Assembly (NCBI GenBank): GCA_965218935.1
Contig: CBDCMH010000004.1
Coordinates: forward strand, 124,001 to 188,000
Direction: 5' to 3'
Length of the DNA stretch: 64,000 bases
Source: JADFOI01 sp965218935
GTDB taxonomy: Bacteria > Acidobacteriota > UBA6911 > RPQK01 > JADFOI01
Of this stretch, positions 43,810 to 52,472 are shown one piece after another (the stretch's first letter is position 1; each line of letters starts with the position of its first letter). The position numbers and the translations under genes are program-made. The notes beneath the pieces were generated by a model. The model was not told the origin of the DNA, searched no databases, and saw only the letters and a program-made list of their open reading frames with translations.

Positions 43810-45104
43810 GAGAGCGTCTTGAGCGTTGCCTGCAAAGTGCCGACAAGAGGATTGCCGACATCCTGGACCGGTCGCTTCAAGGTCAGGACCTGGTCGAGGA
43901 AGAGATCGTTGACCTGTTCGCCGCCAGCGCGGAGGATTTCCGGGCTCTGCTGTCGGCTGCCGATTATCTACGCCAGGAAACCGTGGGCGACCGGGTGAGT
44001 TACGTGGTCAATCGCAACATCAATTTCACCAACGTGTGCGTCAAGCGCTGCAGCTTTTGTGCCTTTAGCCGCAGCTACCGCAGTGACGAAGGATATTTCC
44101 TTCCTGAGGAGGAAATCCTTAGACGGGCCCGTCAAGCCTATGACTACGGCGCCAGTGAGGTGTGTATTCAAGCGGGTCTTCTCCCCGACATGGAGGGTGA
44201 TCTGTACATCCGTCTGTGCCGTGCCATTACGGAAGCCCTGCCCGAACTTCACATCCACGCCTTCTCTCCCGAGGAAATCCTTTACGGGACCCAGCGCTCC
44301 GGCATGACCATCCGCCGCTACCTGTCTGAGCTCAAGAGCGCCGGCATCGGGAGTCTGCCGGGAACCTCGGCCGAGATATTGGATCAGTCGGTTCGGGATC
44401 GCATCTCCCCGGGACGCATCACCACCGCTCAGTGGATGGAAGTGATTCAAACGGCCCACACTCTGGGAATACCCACCACTTCAACCATCATGTACGGACA
44501 CGTGGAAACAAGTCTTGACTGCGCGCGGCATCTGCTGCTGCTCAGGAATTTGCAGCGCCGAAGCCAGGGGTTCACCGAGTTTGTTCCACTCAGCCTGGTT
44601 CACACCGAGGCGCCCATGTACACGGATGGACTGATCCAAGGAGTGCGTCCAGGAGCCACCGATATGGAAGTCCTGAAGATGCACGCCGTCTCGCGTTTGG
44701 TTCTGAATCAGGACATACCCAACATCCAGGTCTCGTGGGTCAAGGAGGGACTGGAGTTGTCCAAGATGTGCCTGGCTGCAGGCGCCAATGATCTGGGCGG
44801 GACGCTGATCAACGAGAGCATTTCCATATCGGCGGGAGCCCCCCACGGACAGCTCATGCGACCCATCGACCTTCGCAGCTGTATCCGAGATGTCGGGCGC
44901 ATCCCGGTCGAGCGATCCACCCTCTACAAAGAACTGCGCAGGTTCGAAAACGAAGCAGATGAGATGCTGAACCCTCTGGACCGCCTCTCCGACGAAGAAG
45001 CCCGCCAATTCGGCTCCTACCACCAACTGACCCAAACGGATCGCTTCCGTTTTACGGTTAGACAGAATCGAAGCCCAAAGCGGGTCTCCCCATCAGTTCC
45101 ATGA
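43806..45104 (+). CDS. cofH: FO synthase subunit CofH
   Basis: Radical SAM enzyme, 432 residues, that with CofG joins tyrosine and the flavin precursor to form FO. Motif CVKRCSFC (Cys78, Cys82, Cys85) binds the iron-sulfur cluster; RNINFTNVCVK and HIHAFSPEEILYG are CofH landmarks, and GSLPGTSAEIL and SAGAPHGQ lie further on. Starts 4 bases before the cofG stop. If cofG is truly broken, CofH would be without its partner unless a second cofG exists. Followed 24 bases later by a CDP-alcohol transferase gene. Confidence 0.93.
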   Translation: MRERLERCLQSADKRIADILDRSLQGQDLVEEEIVDLFAASAEDFRALLSAADYLRQETVGDRVSYVVNRNINFTNVCVKRCSFCAFSRSYRSDEGYFLPEEEILRRARQAYDYGASEVCIQAGLLPDMEGDLYIRLCRAITEALPELHIHAFSPEEILYGTQRSGMTIRRYLSELKSAGIGSLPGTSAEILDQSVRDRISPGRITTAQWMEVIQTAHTLGIPTTSTIMYGHVETSLDCARHLLLLRNLQRRSQGFTEFVPLSLVHTEAPMYTDGLIQGVRPGATDMEVLKMHAVSRLVLNQDIPNIQVSWVKEGLELSKMCLAAGANDLGGTLINESISISAGAPHGQLMRPIDLRSCIRDVGRIPVERSTLYKELRRFENEADEMLNPLDRLSDEEARQFGSYHQLTQTDRFRFTVRQNRSPKRVSPSVP

Positions 45105-45128
45105 TCGAGCCCGTCGTGGCAACGCGTA

Positions 45129-45689
45129 ATGGCAACATCACTTACTGCAGTTCGACTGTTCCTGCTGTTCCCCTTTGCTTTCTTCATGGCTCGAGGGGAT
45201 GAGTCTTCTGCGACCTTTGCCGGATTAGCGATTGTCGCTGCAATCGCCACTGATCTCCTGGATGGGGCGGTCGCGCGCCATCGGGGAATGGAGAGCGCGG
45301 TAGGCCGGTTCTCCGATCACACCGCCGATTTCCTCTTCGTCAGCAGTGGACTGGTGGCAGGTGCCACGCGCGGTGTTTTTCCCTGGATCCTGCCCCTCGT
45401 GGTCGCCGCAGCTTTTGTCCAATATGTCATCGACTCGTATTTGCTTCATGGGCAGAGGAAACTGCGCATGAGCCACCTGGGTCGCTACAACGGGATCTTC
45501 TACTTTGTTCCTCTTTGCGCCGATATCTTGATTCGCATGGGTCTTGAATTCCTGCAGCCTCTACTCACGCCTCTGGTCTGGATGCTGGTCGTGAGTACTG
45601 TGCTTTCCATGGGCGAGCGTTTGATCATGGTGACCCGGAAAGCTCCCGATTGGCCCGTCGCAGAAACAAAAGACCAATCGAGGCGTTAA
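45129..45689 (+). CDS. CDP-alcohol phosphatidyltransferase
   Basis: Integral-membrane enzyme of 186 residues that transfers a phosphatidyl (or phospho-alcohol) group from a CDP donor. The full signature DG(x)2AR(x)8G(x)3D(x)3D is visible: DLLDGAVARHRGMESAV, then GRFSDHTAD. Several membrane helices follow (FVSSGLVAGATRGVFPWILPLVVAAAF). Which lipid it makes is not known. Start ATG 45129; its last 65 bases overlap the 3' end of the convergent membrane-protein gene. Confidence 0.85.
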   Translation: MATSLTAVRLFLLFPFAFFMARGDESSATFAGLAIVAAIATDLLDGAVARHRGMESAVGRFSDHTADFLFVSSGLVAGATRGVFPWILPLVVAAAFVQYVIDSYLLHGQRKLRMSHLGRYNGIFYFVPLCADILIRMGLEFLQPLLTPLVWMLVVSTVLSMGERLIMVTRKAPDWPVAETKDQSRR

Positions 45690-46608
45690 AGAAAATGAAA
45701 AAGTTATGCTGGACAAAACCGAAGCTGGCCATTTCACCGGGTCTTTCCGGGAAAAGGATCACCCACAGTAAAATGGCAACCGAGCGCATGGGTCCCGGCG
45801 TGGCTGCCCCGAAGAAGATCACCGGCAGATAGCCCAGCATATCCGCGAAACTGCTTTCTATCCCAAAGAGTTGCAGAGCCAGCGTATAGACCACCACAGC
45901 ACCCAACAGAGAAGGCGAACGTAACACGATAACAGCTGGGTAATACCAGATCTTCGCCAACCTGAAGGAACGGAAAATGGGTCGCTGACGCAATGCCATT
46001 CCTGACCCGATTCTCCCGCTGAAGAAAAGATGGAAGGCCCCAAAAAAGGCCGTAGCACCCAGGGCGATCCAGGGAATCGAGTGCAGCTCCTGCGGGAAAT
46101 GATCCCACCGCAGCAATACGCCGATGGTGGCCCAGGTGAGCAGATAGTAAAACTCACAGAACATGATAAAAAGCATGCTGGAGCCGACCTCCCACCCGGG
46201 CGCGCCCTCCCGCCGGTTCAGGTAAAGTGCCATAGCCCCTTTTCCGACCTGCTCGTTCAGGATAGAGAGAATGTAGGCGCTGGCTCGGATGGGAAGGATG
46301 TCTCTGTAACCAACTCGTGCATTGAACCAATTGATCACACGCCACAGGACCAGGCTGTCGATGGCGAAGAAGAGCAAAGAGTAAGGGACCATCAACCCTA
46401 GCCAACGCACCCAACTCACCTTCCCGAAGATCCCCGCCAGGTAGGACGGCAGCTCACTGCCCTGCTCGGCCGCTGCCCGCTCAAGAACCGTGTACAGATA
46501 AAAAAAACAAGCGGCCGTGATCAACCAGGGAAGCAGCCGCTGCCACAGTGGGGGCTTCCTTACCGGAACGGCACCGGAATCGTCCCGGACCTCTCTAGAC
46601 TCGCTCAT
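45625..46608 (-). CDS. Integral-membrane protein, lysylphosphatidylglycerol-synthase/flippase-like
   Basis: Hydrophobic protein of 327 residues with about eight membrane helices, resembling the UPF0104/LPG-synthase-like membrane domain. Features are AYILSILNEQVGKGAMALYLNRREGAPG and a C-terminal FFGAATPGPMRSVAILLW. These proteins are suspected lipid or lipid-linked flippases. Its position convergent with a CDP-alcohol transferase fits a role in phospholipid metabolism, but this is inference. ATG 46608 overlaps the preceding gene by 4 bases, so the two are cotranscribed. Confidence 0.6.
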   Translation of the reverse strand: MSESREVRDDSGAVPVRKPPLWQRLLPWLITAACFFYLYTVLERAAAEQGSELPSYLAGIFGKVSWVRWLGLMVPYSLLFFAIDSLVLWRVINWFNARVGYRDILPIRASAYILSILNEQVGKGAMALYLNRREGAPGWEVGSSMLFIMFCEFYYLLTWATIGVLLRWDHFPQELHSIPWIALGATAFFGAFHLFFSGRIGSGMALRQRPIFRSFRLAKIWYYPAVIVLRSPSLLGAVVVYTLALQLFGIESSFADMLGYLPVIFFGAATPGPMRSVAILLWVILFPERPGEMASFGFVQHNFFIFFNASIGLLFLRRANRELSGSP

Positions 46609-47531
46609 TCTTCCCCGGCTAGGCAGTGTTGGATCATCTCCTCCAGGCCTGTAAGCTGGATTCCCAGCTCATCCGCTGCAGGCTCCGGGTTCATTTGCGT
46701 ATCCATGGTAATCACCTCCAAGGCGTCGACCGAAAATCCAGGTTGACCGATCCGCTGGCGAATTGCCAGCGCCAACCGAACCAGCCCTTTGGGAATCGAT
46801 GAGATGCGGATCTTGACACCTGCCAGACGAGCAGCGCGCTCCACGATCTCCCGATCGGGTAACGAGACGGGACCCACCAGATTCAGCGTACAGTCTTTAG
46901 CCACATGGGGAGCAGCGGCAAGTGTCGCAGCACGAGCCAGGTCTTCCACATCCAAAGGCTGCTGTCGGTTCCGACCTCCTGCGATGAGCCTTGCCCTGGA
47001 TCGGCTCACATAGCGCTGCAGGGCCGCCGCCCCCTTGGTCCCTTGTCCCAGTACCAAAGGTACTCGCAGCACCGTGTAAGAAAGTCCGGAGGTGCGGACC
47101 AACGCTTCCGCTTCTCTCTTGGTTTGAAAGTAGCGGTTGGACGAGGCTTCATCGGCACCGATTCCGCTCACCAGCACAAGCTTTTCCACTCTGCTGTGCC
47201 GGGCGGCTTGAACCACGGCACGCGTCGTCTGGACATTGGCCTTCTCATAGGTGGAACCAGGACTTTCCGCCAGAATTCCCGGCAGATGAAGAACCGCCGA
47301 AACTCCTCGGAAGGCAGCCCGCAGACTCTCCGGATCATCGTATGCGATTCGAGCCACCCGGCTGTTGTCCTGAAGGGGCGGCAGTTGCTGGGCGGCCCGC
47401 TCGGACCGAACGGCGGCTACAAATGCCATGGCCGCTGCCTGCGGATGCCGCCCACGCAGGATCGCCTGTCCGACTGCGCTATTGGCACCGGTGATGGCTG
47501 CCGTCTTCTGTGGGATCCTTTCTCGACTCAT
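46605..47531 (-). CDS. NAD(P)-binding protein (NAD-dependent epimerase / NmrA-like)
   Basis: Rossmann-fold protein of about 308 residues. The coenzyme site is TGANSAVGQAILRG; LVLVSGIGADEASSNRYFQTKREAEAL contains the Tyr-x3-Lys of the atypical short-chain reductases, and YTVLRVPLVLGQGTKGA follows. It is close to the NDUFA9-like and NAD(P)H-binding groups; substrate unknown. ATG 47531 is preferred; GTG 47543 could add four residues. It precedes the flippase-like gene and overlaps it by 4 bases. Confidence 0.8.
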   Translation of the reverse strand: MSRERIPQKTAAITGANSAVGQAILRGRHPQAAAMAFVAAVRSERAAQQLPPLQDNSRVARIAYDDPESLRAAFRGVSAVLHLPGILAESPGSTYEKANVQTTRAVVQAARHSRVEKLVLVSGIGADEASSNRYFQTKREAEALVRTSGLSYTVLRVPLVLGQGTKGAAALQRYVSRSRARLIAGGRNRQQPLDVEDLARAATLAAAPHVAKDCTLNLVGPVSLPDREIVERAARLAGVKIRISSIPKGLVRLALAIRQRIGQPGFSVDALEVITMDTQMNPEPAADELGIQLTGLEEMIQHCLAGEE

Positions 47532-47628
47532 TCCTGATTCCACTTCCTTCTTTCTTGCAAGTTTTCCTTGCGGATCGTTACGAGCTACTCTATTTTGAAC
47601 CAGAGTTCCTGTCGAACGCGAGGAGAGT

Positions 47629-48201
47629 ATGAGTCAAGGTAGTGGATTTTTAGCCGAGCGAGGGAGAATCCTGGAGGAGGAGTTCTTCCACAAGGAAAAC
47701 CAAAGACTCCTGGAGCAACTGCGCCAGATGAAAAGAATGGAGGAATCCAAAGAAGCTTTGGCAGAGGCATCCGGAATCACCGACCATACCATCCTGCAGA
47801 GTCTTCTGGAACTCCATATCGATGCCCAGACGATGTCTGCCCTGGCTCTGGTGCCCCTCATCGAGGTGGCCTGGGCCGACGACTATCTGGATGAAAAGGA
47901 AAAGCAAGCCATTCTGGAGGCAGCTCATGCCTCAGGATTTGAAAAGGGACACGTCGCCTACAAAGTACTGGAGAGCTGGCTGACCCAACAACCCAAGCCC
48001 AAACTGTTGGAGACCTGGGCAGAGTACATCAAGGTGCTCAGCGGGCAGTTGAGTGAGGAAGAGCGAAAAGCCTTGAAAACCACTCTTTTGGGACGGGCCC
48101 GATCGGTGGGAGAAGCCAGCGGTGGCTACCTCGGCCTGGGATTCAAAGTCTCCAAGACAGAAGCGGCTGTGCTGAAGACACTTGAAGAAGCCTTTGGGTA
48201 A
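47629..48201 (+). CDS. TerB-like helical protein
   Basis: Protein of 190 residues with a TerB-type helical bundle: LVPLIEVAWADDYLDEKEKQAILEAA and the second half LLETWAEYIKVLSGQLSEEERKALK, with DDYLDEKE possibly binding metal. TerB proteins are linked to tellurite resistance and membrane-associated stress. An N-terminal extension of about 60 residues (ERGRILEEEFFHKENQRLL) is helical. GAGGAG lies just before the ATG. Confidence 0.65.
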   Translation: MSQGSGFLAERGRILEEEFFHKENQRLLEQLRQMKRMEESKEALAEASGITDHTILQSLLELHIDAQTMSALALVPLIEVAWADDYLDEKEKQAILEAAHASGFEKGHVAYKVLESWLTQQPKPKLLETWAEYIKVLSGQLSEEERKALKTTLLGRARSVGEASGGYLGLGFKVSKTEAAVLKTLEEAFG

Positions 48202-48244
48202 TGCTCGGAAAGGGAGTGGTGCAAGCTGTAATCCTCGGAGGCAT

Positions 48245-48897
48245 TCACTCACCGGTATCGGACTCAGCCAAAAACTTGAGGAGTTGGCTTTGCTCTTCAG
48301 ATCTCAGCTGGAGGAACATCAAGGCAACGGAACGAAGATCCTTTCCCTCACCCTGAACCGTTTCCGATCGAACTACCCACCCCACCACATTCAATCGTTG
48401 TGAGGAGGATAGGTGAAGGTGGATTTCCAATCTATCGTCTACTTGAAAAGGCAGAGGAGTCTCAAATGCCAACCCGCCCACACTGATATCGTGGGTTGTA
48501 GAGTCACGAACTTTCTGGTCAATGAGTTGAGGTTCGGCCGCTTCGATGACGGTGAAGGAAAAGTAACGGCTGAGTGAACCCTGTAGGATTTCCTCCGCTG
48601 AACGACGACATCGCCGCCGATGGAAATGGTCAAGTGCCGATTGTCAGGTCTGGAGATCTTGGCAACCTCTGCATCCCAGTAATACATGATGGCTTGGGTA
48701 TCCCAATACTTGATGCCGACCTTCTCTCCTTCTTGCAAAGGGAGCGGTGCGGGAGGATTGGAAAGCGCCAGTTCCAGCTCGCCCGGAAAAATGGAAACGA
48801 CGGTAGCTGCCACCTCCTCCTCGGATTTCGCCTGAACGGAAACCGCCATTCCGATTTTCAGGTAAAGATCGAGACTTCCAGCGCCCTGCTCACTCAT
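48245..48897 (-). pseudogene. PilZ-domain c-di-GMP effector, frameshifted
   Basis: Two frames together make one PilZ protein. The N-terminal frame (ATG 48897) reads a YcgR-like flagellar-brake domain and reaches the c-di-GMP motif RRKSYR, then continues into nonsense (FPSPSSKRPN). The other frame gives FSFTVIEAAEPQLIDQKVRD and HDISVGGLAFE, the second c-di-GMP motif (D/N-x-S-x-x-G), and continues to the stop at 48245. They join if one T is added in a T4 run (AAAA at 48559-48562 on the plus strand). A one-base slip, real or a sequencing error, is the cause. Intact, it would bind c-di-GMP. Confidence 0.85.
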
Positions 48898-48940
48898 GGG
48901 TCATGCCTTACAAAATAGTACACCAGGTACACCGGCAGAA

Positions 48941-48989
48941 CTAGTGTCTCGTCCACGAATACCATAGTATTTGTGGGACGAGACACTAG
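48941..48989. repeat. Family C MITE-like element, short
   Basis: CTAGTGTCTCGTCC at 48941 and its inverse GGACGAGACACTAG ending at 48989 bracket a nearly symmetric 49-base unit: the arms match over about 23 bases. The same terminal word begins the longer element at 52198 and a half unit at 34623. Confidence 0.75.
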
Positions 48990-49074
48990 CATATCCGACT
49001 CGAGAGCAGGACATTTGAAGGTGACATCATCATAATTTTCTGCCAAAATGAACAGGCAAAGGGAGGCGCGATTC

Positions 49075-49421
49075 ATGAAGAAAAAAACCGTTCATCTTGT
49101 TCTCCTCATGGTTCCGCTGCTGGGGACCCTCATGCTTGATCAAGCATACGGTCAGTCGGCACAAAGAACGGGAGAGATCAGCCTGATCGACGCAGCGAAC
49201 CGATCGTTTGTGGTGAAAACGGCCAGGGGAGAAACCAACGTTCTAACCACTGAGAACACGGTCAGCATTTCAAGAAAGGGAATCAAGAGATCCGCTTCGA
49301 GGACTTAAAGGTGGGTGACCCACTGCAAGTCATGGGCGTCCGCAAAGAAGGTGCGAACGTGGAGGCTCGAGAGGTCACCCTACGCAGCGAAGAGCCGGCG
49401 CCATCAGGCGATATGATGTGA
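49075..49421 (+). pseudogene. DUF5666-like exported protein, frameshifted
   Basis: Signal peptide (VHLVLLMVPLLGTLMLDQAYG) then an OB-fold-like repeat: GEISLIDAANRSFVVKTARG and VLTTENTVSISRKG in the first frame. The second frame continues NQEIRFEDLKVGDPLQVMGV, RKEGANVEAREVTLRSEEP and stops at 49421. They join if a base is added near AAGAAAGGG (49274-49282). The ATG at 49075 has GGGAGG upstream; the first frame alone ends at 49308. The DUF5666 link is by pattern. Confidence 0.7.
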
Positions 49422-49472
49422 TAACGGGTTCCTCTCGCCCCCCTTCGACGGCTGCTCCGGAGTCACTGCCGC

Positions 49473-49820
49473 TCAGCAGGTTAAGTGAAAGGTTGCGCCG
49501 ATCCTTCGGGTCTCCTTGGGGGCGATCTCGTTGTACAGTTCGACCGCCTCTCCGGTTTTCGCCACCCGGACGTCGACACCTCTTTGGCGCAGCTCCTCCA
49601 CCACACCGATAGGAACCTCCATACACCCGACGTTGCCCTTGCCAATGATCAGGATTTCGGGTCCCCTCTCCAACATCCATTCCAGATCTTCCAGACACAG
49701 GCTGTGGCCCTCTTTTCGGCGCCATTGCTCGTTGAGTTCTTCGCCACAAATCATCAGATCGAACTCATAGGGGTTTCCGCCCACGACCATTTTTCCGAAC
49801 TGATATTCATCGATATGCAT
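49473..49820 (-). CDS. Mth938/NDUFAF3-like (DUF498) protein
   Basis: Small soluble protein of 115 residues. MHIDEYQFGKMVVGG begins the domain, and EILIIGKGNVGCMEVPIGVVEELRQRGVDV and GEAVELYNE are its conserved core. Related human NDUFAF3 helps assemble respiratory complex I; the bacterial role is not known. A frame lying partly over it on the other strand is not supported. Confidence 0.75.
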   Translation of the reverse strand: MHIDEYQFGKMVVGGNPYEFDLMICGEELNEQWRRKEGHSLCLEDLEWMLERGPEILIIGKGNVGCMEVPIGVVEELRQRGVDVRVAKTGEAVELYNEIAPKETRRIGATFHLTC

Positions 49821-49894
49821 GATTAGCTCTTTATAAGATTTCGTTCTGACGCTTACTGGGCCTCGTGAAGGAGAGGATCACCAGATGTGTTGGG

Positions 49895-51094
49895 TCATGC
49901 GGCCTCCTTGGCTGGATGAGTGGACTTCTTGGTTTGGGTCAAATAAACAACGATCACCGCCATAAGGAAGGCATAGAGGCTGGAGAGTCTGAAAATCAGG
50001 GAAAGCCCCAGAGTCTCACGGACAAGGCCCACCAGGCCGGCGCTAAAGCCGATACCCAGCATCAGAGCCGCCACCAGGGTGCCGGACACCGCCGAGGCCA
50101 AGGCGGGCTCCTCAACGGAAGCCAGACTCACGGAGAGAGGAAAGAAGAAAGAGAGGGCCAGCCCCGCCAACGCCAACCCCAGCATACTGGGTAGGGACCC
50201 ACTCAAGGAGGGGAGAGTCAGGAAGGCAACGGCGATCACGAATGGGGAAAGTCTATACAATGCCTGCGGCCTGAACCAGATGGCAGTCAAGGCGAAGAGG
50301 GCGCGGCCGGCCGTGACCATACCCCAGAAGATGGCCAGAGCCAGAGCCGCCTCGCTTAGGGTCAGTCCTACATCCTGCTCCAGGTAAATGGGACTCCAGT
50401 TGCCAAAGGTGGCTTCACAGACACCGTACAGAAACACCATCACTGCATACAGCCAGATCCTCGCCGGCAGTGGACGCCTTTCGACTTCCTGGGCCGGAGC
50501 CCTGCTCTCCATGGACAGCTCCATGGGCAGCCTCAGTTGAAATGCGATCATCAGCACCAGGGCGGCGCTTATAGCCAGCGGCGCCCACCACCAGAAACCG
50601 AGACTGAGAAAGAATCCTAGAATGAGTGATGATCCGACCTGCCCCATGCCAGTCAAGACGTGCAGTCCGGTGATGGCGGCGGCGGCTCGATCCTGAAAAA
50701 GATCAAAGGCGTAAGCATTCAGAGCACTCAGGGTGAAGCCAAAGCCAACTCCCATGGCAGCAGTCGCCAGCAGCAAGAGCAGGTAAGCCTGGCTGCCCAT
50801 CCCGATCAGCCAGTGGCTGGCCGCCAGCAGGGACATGGACAGGACGTTAGCCATTAAGCCCGAAAGCAATACCCGTTTCATCCCAAAACGAGTGGCACAA
50901 CGAGCAGTAAACGCCGAGGCAGCGATAGCGGTTATGATCTGGGGTGTGAAGAGCAAGCCGAACTGACTGCTGGTGAGGGCGTGGAAGCTGGGATCGGTAA
51001 AGAGAGGACCGGCGGCAGGAAAAAGGATAAGAGCTACACCCTGCAACAACCCACTGAGGTAAACGGCCGCTACCGTTTTTTTCTTTTCGGTCAC
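49895..51094 (-). CDS. MFS transporter, 12-helix
   Basis: Major facilitator of about 399 residues. VYLSGLLQGVALILFPAAGPLF begins helix 1; TARCATRFGMKRVLLSG gives motif A-like charges after helix 2, and the rest shows about 12 helices. The frame is open far upstream, but GTG 51094 has GGGAGGAATAAG before it and starts just ahead of the first helix, so it is preferred. Substrate unknown. Confidence 0.82.
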   Translation of the reverse strand: MTEKKKTVAAVYLSGLLQGVALILFPAAGPLFTDPSFHALTSSQFGLLFTPQIITAIAASAFTARCATRFGMKRVLLSGLMANVLSMSLLAASHWLIGMGSQAYLLLLLATAAMGVGFGFTLSALNAYAFDLFQDRAAAAITGLHVLTGMGQVGSSLILGFFLSLGFWWWAPLAISAALVLMIAFQLRLPMELSMESRAPAQEVERRPLPARIWLYAVMVFLYGVCEATFGNWSPIYLEQDVGLTLSEAALALAIFWGMVTAGRALFALTAIWFRPQALYRLSPFVIAVAFLTLPSLSGSLPSMLGLALAGLALSFFFPLSVSLASVEEPALASAVSGTLVAALMLGIGFSAGLVGLVRETLGLSLIFRLSSLYAFLMAVIVVYLTQTKKSTHPAKEAA

Positions 51095-51325
51095 TGCAAC
51101 CTTATTCCTCCCATTCGGATGAATCAGATTCCGGAATGCCGCCCTTACAGCGCTCTCTCCCGGGGTTCTATTTTCCAGGGGCTTACGCCCCTGGCCATTC
51201 CATGTCGCCCCTTCGGGGCTCCGGAGGCATCTGTTTATCCACGCGTTATACGGGCCTACTGTGCAACCCCACACAACGAGCCGGCCCAGTCGGTAGGAGA
51301 CCCCCCAAGCGACTCCCTTGAGCCC
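51095..51325. repeat. Stem-loop repeat cluster
   Basis: CCAGGGGCTTACGCCCCTGG (51175-51194) and GCCCCTTCGGGGC (51207-51219) form two strong hairpins 12 bases apart, between the MFS start and the SDR stop. Similar hairpin pairs are common in high-GC genomes. No gene is seen here. Confidence 0.6.
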
Positions 51326-52135
51326 TCACTCTGAGGACCAGGCACTGCGAAAGTCGGGATAGAGGGTCAGCCCCCCATCCACGAACAGGGTTTGGCCAGT
51401 AATATAGGCAGCCTCATCCGAGGCTAAAAAGGCTGTAATGGCCGCCATCTCTTCCGAGGTTCCGGCTCGTCCCATGGGAATATGTTTCTCCACCTCGGCC
51501 CGTTTCTCCGGGTCATCCACCCAGGCACGATTGATGGGGGTAATGGTGGCACCGGGCCCAACGGCATTCACGCGAATTTTCTTGCCGGCATATTCCAGGG
51601 CCAAGGTACGGGTCAGGTTTTGCATCCCGCCCTTGCTGGCCGAATACCCAATGTACTTGGGCTTGGGGATAATCTGATGAACGCTGGAGACATTGATGAT
51701 GACTCCCTCTTTATCCTGGGCCAGAAAGTGTTTGATGGCTTCTCGGGCACAGATGTAGGCTCCTCTAAGATTGACGGCAATCACTCGATCAAAGGACTCG
51801 ATCCCGATTTCGTTGGATGCACCAGAGGTTTGAATGCCGGCGTTGTTGACCAGAACATCCAGACCCCCTAGTCCCTGAATGACAGTCTCCACCATCCGGA
51901 CGATGTCCTCCTCCTGAGAGACATCGCCTTGGACCAGCAGGTCTTGAACACCGCACTCCTGGACTTTGCGGATGCAAACCTGCACCATTTCCTCTGCCTG
52001 CTTGGCCTCTTCGAGACTGCTGAGGTAATTGATGGCCACATTGGCCCCTTCCTCAGCGAAACGAATGGCAATGGACTGCCCGATGCCAGAGCTGCCACCG
52101 GTCACCAGAACATTCTTGTCTCTTAGTCCTTTCAT
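51326..52135 (-). CDS. Short-chain dehydrogenase (glucose-1-dehydrogenase-like)
   Basis: Classical SDR of 269 residues. NAD(P) site: TGGSSGIGQSIA; NNAG in VLVNNAGIQTSG; catalytic Ser-Tyr-Lys as NVSSVHQIIPKP and YSASKGG; PG and the C-terminal TGQTLFVDGG loop are normal. It most resembles glucose-1-dehydrogenases, but the substrate is not certain. It is followed, on the other strand, by repeats and a GH63-like glycosidase. Confidence 0.87.
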   Translation of the reverse strand: MKGLRDKNVLVTGGSSGIGQSIAIRFAEEGANVAINYLSSLEEAKQAEEMVQVCIRKVQECGVQDLLVQGDVSQEEDIVRMVETVIQGLGGLDVLVNNAGIQTSGASNEIGIESFDRVIAVNLRGAYICAREAIKHFLAQDKEGVIINVSSVHQIIPKPKYIGYSASKGGMQNLTRTLALEYAGKKIRVNAVGPGATITPINRAWVDDPEKRAEVEKHIPMGRAGTSEEMAAITAFLASDEAAYITGQTLFVDGGLTLYPDFRSAWSSE

Positions 52136-52168
52136 GAACGAGCCCTATGGTGGCAATGACGGTCATGG

Positions 52169-52334
52169 ACACTAGCCCGGATTATGCATAGTCCGGGCTA
52201 GTGTCTCGTCCCAGGAATAACATGACGTTTGTCGCTCCTCCGCGATGCACACGACATCGGGTCGTCGTTGCTTCGCGAACTCGACGCCGTCGCGCTCGCC
52301 ACAAACGTCATGGTATTCCTGGGACAAGACACTG
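52169..52334. repeat. Family C MITE-like element fused to a palindrome
   Basis: The left part is a palindrome around CCCGGATTATGCATAGTCC (52169-52202). It overlaps the start of a 135-base element from 52198 (CTAGTGTCTCGTCCC) to 52334 (GGGACAAGACACT), whose arms match over 33 bases with few changes. The middle contains further self-complementary GTCG/CGAC words. The terminal word is shared with 48941 and 34623. Confidence 0.75.
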
Positions 52335-52418
52335 GGCAAGAGTAGCAGATTCCAGGGAAGAAACAGAACCTGAAAGTGTCACCAAACCAACTGATCCAAG
52401 GGGCGATCATCGCATCAT

Positions 52419-52447
52419 TTGGTGATGAGGGGACATGACGCTATGAT
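52419..52447 (+). promoter_or_regulatory. Promoter of the GH63-like gene
   Basis: TTGGTG (52419-52424) and TATGAT (52442-52447) are 17 bases apart; the ATG is at 52473. Confidence 0.45.
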
Positions 52448-52472
52448 CAGCAGCAGGAAAGAGAGTTGAGGG

